DNA of 64,000 nucleotides, from NCBI RefSeq assembly GCF_900107795.1, contig NZ_FNRL01000010.1, positions 124,001 to 188,000 of the forward strand. Reading direction: 5' to 3'. This stretch comes from Chitinophaga terrae (ex Kim and Jung 2007) (GTDB taxonomy: Bacteria > Bacteroidota > Bacteroidia > Chitinophagales > Chitinophagaceae). Shown in pieces: positions 60,396 to 64,000 of this stretch. The notes below the pieces were generated by a model. It worked only from the letters and a program-made list of their open reading frames with translations, was not told the DNA's origin and made no database searches. Position 1 is the first letter of the stretch; the number at the start of each line of letters is the position of its first letter. A program made the position numbers and the translations under genes.

Positions 60396-61356
60396 CCCCT
60401 TCCCTGGTAATAACCACCGGTTTGATAAATCCATTCTCGTCAAATTCCATTACATCGATGCAGGTTTCACGGCTATTGGCATGTTTCTCTGTGAGCGGGC
60501 GGCGATGATACACGATAAACCATTTATCCTGTTTCGGCACTTTGATAACAGAATGGTGCCCGGCTCCTGTAGCAATAGCAGGATCCTGCTGCAATATCTT
60601 CCCTATCCTTTTAAAGGGCCCCATCGGGGAATCTGCGATCGCGTAAGCTACGCTGTAATCAGGACCACCCCAACCGCCTTCCGACCACATAAAATAGTAT
60701 TTGCCATTCCGGATAAACATGGTAGGTCCTTCTACATATTTTTCAGGAGTGATCTCTTTAAATGTTGTTCCATCATCAAACGGGATAAAGCCGGTGAAAT
60801 CAGGTTTTAACTGCGCTATGTTGCAATGTCCCCAACCGCCGTAGATCAGGTAATATTTTCCGTCGCTATCGTGGAACACGTATTGATCAATGGGTTGGGC
60901 CTTGTTAATGATCTTGTCTACCAGCGGTTTGCCCAGGTAGTCTTTGTACGGGCCTCCCGGTTTATCTGCCACGGCAACGCCGATACCGCCAACCTCCTCG
61001 TTATTCTGGATATCGTTGGCGCCGAAAAAGAGGAAATAACGATGGTCCTTTTCTACGATCGCGGGCGCCCACATGGCTCTTTTAGCCCATTTAACAGCAG
61101 CGGTATCCAGTATCCTTTCATGTTTCTTCCAGGTAGTGAGATCGTTGGAAGAAAAAGCGTCAAAAAACACCTGCTTTTCATAAGCGGCAGAAAATGTCGG
61201 GAAGATCCAGTACTGTTTACCAAATACCACGCCTTCCGGATCAGCGTACCACCCCGGGAATACGGGGTTTCCTGAATACTCTTTTTTCTTGTTCTTCTGA
61301 GCAACTGCAAATTGCGTACTTCCTGCCAATAACAGCAGTGGAATCCATCTTTTCAT
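60373..61356 (-). CDS. glycoside hydrolase family 43 protein
   Basis: The 327-residue exported protein (signal MKRWIPLLLLAGSTQFAVAQ) is a five-bladed GH43 propeller: GNPVFPGWYADPEGVVF with the catalytic base Asp (near 39), QPIDQYVFHDSDGKYYLIYG with the pKa-modulating Asp, and KYVEGPTMFIRNGKYYFMWS with the general-acid Glu. The family acts on arabinan, xylan or related side chains. The 3' end overlaps the end of the convergent MFS gene by about 23 bases. The substrate cannot be told. Confidence 0.92.
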   Translation of the reverse strand: MKRWIPLLLLAGSTQFAVAQKNKKKEYSGNPVFPGWYADPEGVVFGKQYWIFPTFSAAYEKQVFFDAFSSNDLTTWKKHERILDTAAVKWAKRAMWAPAIVEKDHRYFLFFGANDIQNNEEVGGIGVAVADKPGGPYKDYLGKPLVDKIINKAQPIDQYVFHDSDGKYYLIYGGWGHCNIAQLKPDFTGFIPFDDGTTFKEITPEKYVEGPTMFIRNGKYYFMWSEGGWGGPDYSVAYAIADSPMGPFKRIGKILQQDPAIATGAGHHSVIKVPKQDKWFIVYHRRPLTEKHANSRETCIDVMEFDENGFIKPVVITREGVKRTPIR

Positions 61357-61472
61357 GTAACTACTATTAAAATGAATCGTTAAAAGTAAACAAAAAATAA
61401 CGCCAATGCCAGCACTGGTAATTTCCCCAGTGATATTTTTAATATTTTTAACGTATCGAAAGGGCCATATTT

Positions 61473-64000
61473 ATGAAGAAAGGAAAAAAGATCTTACGCC
61501 TCGCATTAGTCATTGCAGGTATTTTCATACTCCTGCTAACGATCGGGGGCGGCATACTATACAGCCAACAGGAACGGCTCACACAGATGGCCGTCAAAGA
61601 ACTGAACAAACAATTTCCCGGAGAACTGGTGATCGGCAACAGCAGCATTTCGCCATTTGCCAACTTCCCTTACATCTCCATCGCCTTGCATGATGTACAA
61701 TTCTTTGCTACCAAGCAAATGAAGGGGAAACCGCTCTACCAGCTGAAACGCCTGTATATCGGTTTCAGCCTGCCCGACCTGTTGCAGCAACATTATAATG
61801 TACGGATACTCGTGTTGGCCGACGGCCATGTACAAATGCTACGTGCCGCCAATGGGGATGTGGATCTTATTAAAGCCCATGAGTTCAAATCTACCGGGCC
61901 TGCCGCTGCAACAGATTCTGCTGAAGCGCTGAACCTCGATCTAAAAAAGATCATTCTTAAAAATATAGATATTACCTATCACGACGCCGCTTCCGGCTTA
62001 ATGATCAACACATTCGTAGACAAGGTCAAAGCAGGGTTTTCAATGGATAGCAGCAAAATTGCCGTGAATATGGACAGCCAGCTAAAGCTGAATATCACGG
62101 GAATGAAAGACACCAGTTTATTCAGGAACAAGCACCTGAAGTTCAACATTGATGCGGTGTATGATCAACGCCAGCGATCTGTTACCATACCCGACGGAAA
62201 TATAAAACTGGAAGACGCCTCCCTTGCCGTTAAAGGAAAACTGAGCCAGCAGGCGGTAGACCTGGAAATAAAAGGCGACAAACCCGACATGAACCTGTTG
62301 CTGGCAGCCGTGCCGGAAGACGTAGCCTCCATGCTCAACAGGTACAAACACGATGGCCGTATCTTCTTCCAGGGAATTGTGAAAGGGCCTGTCAGTAAAG
62401 ACACCATGCCCCTGATAGAGGTTAATTTCGGCTTCGAGGATGTGTATTTCCAAAACAAAGAAAAGGACCGGAAAGTAGACCAGGTAGGCTTTAAAGGATT
62501 TTATTCCAACGGCGCCGCACACAATCTTGAAACCTCAGAACTGCATATACTGAATTTCAACGCCCGCCCCGGTACAGGTACGTTTAAAGGCAATTTCATC
62601 ATGAAGAACTTCAATGATCCGCAGATCATTATGCAGGTCTACTCCGAACTGAACCTGCGGTTCATAGGCGAGTTCCTGGGGATCAAAGACCTGGAGCAGA
62701 TCACCGGCGAAATCAAGCTGAATATGAATTTCAGGGAGATGGTAGATATGCGCATCCCGGAAGCCAACCTGGCCAAACTGAAAGACGGGGTGCAAAGTGA
62801 ACTGACCGTGCGCAATCTTTCCTTTAATATACCCGGCTATCACCTGCCTGTAAAGAATATGAACATCCATGCGGAAGTGGAGCAGGGCAAACTGCGACTT
62901 GATTCCGTTGGTTTTCATATAGGCAGCTCCGATATCTTTGCCAAAGGCAGTATCAGCGACCTCCCCGCTCTTTTCCATAAACAGGACAAACCGGTGGCAG
63001 TAACGTTCAGCGCTGCCAGCAGGCAACTGAAATTAAATGAGTTTATAAAGTTTGATTCTTCTCACCAGGTATTGTCGAAAGAAGTGATCAATGGATTCAA
63101 TATCGGCCTGGCGCTGGAAACTTCCGTGAATGAACTTTTACATCCGAAGCCTTTGCCTAAAGGCACTTTCAAGATCACCAACCTGAACGCCAGGTTTAAG
63201 GAGTACCCGCATGCCTTGCACGATTTTAACGCAGCCGTGGTGATCAATGACTCGTCACTGCGTATGCAAAATTTCAGCGGGCATATCGATAGCAGCAGTT
63301 TCGCGCTGATGGGCCGACTGATCAACTACAAGGTCTGGTTCGATCCTGTCAAAACAGGGAATACGGAGATCGCGTTCGATTTCAAAGCGCCCCGGCTCGC
63401 GGTGAATGATCTCATTGGCCCGAGGGGACGCAAGTTTATCCCGCAAGGCTATTGGTATGAAAAAGCCAGCAATGTATGGCTGCGATCTAAGATCAACCTC
63501 AGATACGACACTACCTTCAAACGGATGGATGCCAGGATCGCCAACATTTCAGGTACCCTGAAACAACACCCCTTCAAGGTAGAGAAAGTGAGCGGCCGTA
63601 TTAAATACGGGAACAATAAATACCTCGTGATCGACAGCCTCACAGGAAAGATCGGGCGTACCGACTTTGATCTGAATATGCGCTACGCAACGGGAAAACG
63701 GAAAAAGGATACGCTGGCTACACGCAGCAACTATTTCCGCTTTAAATCCAATATGCTGGATGTTGATGAATTGATGAACTATGATTTTACAGACCACGCT
63801 CCAACTGCCAATGCGCCCGTGAGAAAAACCACTGTAAAAGAAAACGACTCGCTGCATGCAGCGGGCTTCAATATATTTAAGATCCCATTCTCAGCATTTG
63901 AGCTGGATGTAGCCGTAAACAAGGTGAAGTATAAAAAGCTCTGGCTGAAAAATGTAAAGGCAGTTGCCCACATGCGGGAAGATAAGAAGATAAAGATCGA
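61473..64000 (+). CDS. AsmA-like large exported/anchored protein (3' cut by window)
   Basis: The frame begins MKKGKKILRLALVIAGIFIL, one membrane anchor, and stays open to the end of the window (about 842 codons). The body is beta-rich and repetitive, with AsmA-like segments ELVIGNSSISPFANFPYISI near 55-74, DVDLIKAHEFKS, and later FNARPGTGTFKGNFIMKNF and SGRIKYGNNKYLVIDSLTGK. AsmA family proteins are bridge-like lipid-transport or outer-membrane assembly factors in the periplasm. It starts 116 bases after the divergent GH43 gene. The C-terminal DUF-type end is outside the window. Confidence 0.88.
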   Translation, partial: MKKGKKILRLALVIAGIFILLLTIGGGILYSQQERLTQMAVKELNKQFPGELVIGNSSISPFANFPYISIALHDVQFFATKQMKGKPLYQLKRLYIGFSLPDLLQQHYNVRILVLADGHVQMLRAANGDVDLIKAHEFKSTGPAAATDSAEALNLDLKKIILKNIDITYHDAASGLMINTFVDKVKAGFSMDSSKIAVNMDSQLKLNITGMKDTSLFRNKHLKFNIDAVYDQRQRSVTIPDGNIKLEDASLAVKGKLSQQAVDLEIKGDKPDMNLLLAAVPEDVASMLNRYKHDGRIFFQGIVKGPVSKDTMPLIEVNFGFEDVYFQNKEKDRKVDQVGFKGFYSNGAAHNLETSELHILNFNARPGTGTFKGNFIMKNFNDPQIIMQVYSELNLRFIGEFLGIKDLEQITGEIKLNMNFREMVDMRIPEANLAKLKDGVQSELTVRNLSFNIPGYHLPVKNMNIHAEVEQGKLRLDSVGFHIGSSDIFAKGSISDLPALFHKQDKPVAVTFSAASRQLKLNEFIKFDSSHQVLSKEVINGFNIGLALETSVNELLHPKPLPKGTFKITNLNARFKEYPHALHDFNAAVVINDSSLRMQNFSGHIDSSSFALMGRLINYKVWFDPVKTGNTEIAFDFKAPRLAVNDLIGPRGRKFIPQGYWYEKASNVWLRSKINLRYDTTFKRMDARIANISGTLKQHPFKVEKVSGRIKYGNNKYLVIDSLTGKIGRTDFDLNMRYATGKRKKDTLATRSNYFRFKSNMLDVDELMNYDFTDHAPTANAPVRKTTVKENDSLHAAGFNIFKIPFSAFELDVAVNKVKYKKLWLKNVKAVAHMREDKKIKI

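Noticed and set aside
1..64000. CRISPR arrays, tRNA or rRNA genes
   Set aside because: No regularly spaced repeats and no tRNA-like cloverleaf or rRNA-like conserved segments were noticed by eye on either strand; a tRNAscan/Infernal run would be needed for certainty.

Overview
The window looks like a chromosomal segment of a Bacteroidota member, most likely family Chitinophagaceae and perhaps Chitinophaga. The reasons are a SusC/SusD pair, an ECF sigma/FecR pair, a DUF4374/PepSY/TonB-receptor iron-uptake cluster, a two-gene Rhs locus of the DUF6443 type, and several promoters with the Bacteroidota -7 element TAnnTTTG. The genus is inference. No tRNA, rRNA or CRISPR array was seen.

Layout. 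1-1087: a partial gene end, a thioredoxin and an ICMT-like methyltransferase. 1221-16018: a polymorphic-toxin (Rhs) locus read leftward. It has a 1097-residue partner that lacks its signal-peptide start, then a 1438-residue Rhs protein whose variable C-terminal tip carries a zincin-like HEGTH motif. A possible immunity gene, an orphan Rhs tip with a frameshifted core remnant, two small membrane proteins, a toxin-tail fragment and a SUKH immunity gene follow, then a run of unrecognised small exported or membrane proteins. 16181-27827: a leftward cluster of ten genes: TerB-C-like protein, BrxD-like (DUF2791) ATPase, Lhr-like helicase, two TerD proteins, two TerY-type VWA proteins, a PP2C phosphatase, a kinase-like protein and a small acidic protein. 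This is the most interesting system in the window: the TerY-phosphorylation module joined to a DNA-directed ATPase/helicase/TerB module.

28112-33465 is an AT-rich accessory stretch: a GNAT toxin-like gene with a 52-residue upstream partner, two XRE regulators with strong palindromic operators, several small orphan genes, an IS1595-family element and a DUF2750 gene. 33582-38171 is susD/susC with terminator and promoter. 38583-40298 is an AspT-family transporter. 40551-45441 is an iron/siderophore uptake operon. 45792-53407 holds housekeeping and stress genes: RNase HI, acyl-CoA carboxylase, DinB-like protein, MarR-GNAT, Na+/solute symporter, DsbA-like/HxlR divergent pair and a quinone-oxidoreductase-like enzyme. 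53570-61356 holds a DEAD helicase, sigma/FecR/AraC-like regulators, a LysR-MFS divergent pair and a GH43 enzyme. The window ends inside an AsmA-like gene.

The Rhs locus and the Ter cluster lie next to each other, separated by one terminator, and with the AT-rich stretch form about 32 kb of conflict and defence functions between ordinary genes. All family calls come from reading motifs in translated sequence; no database search was possible.
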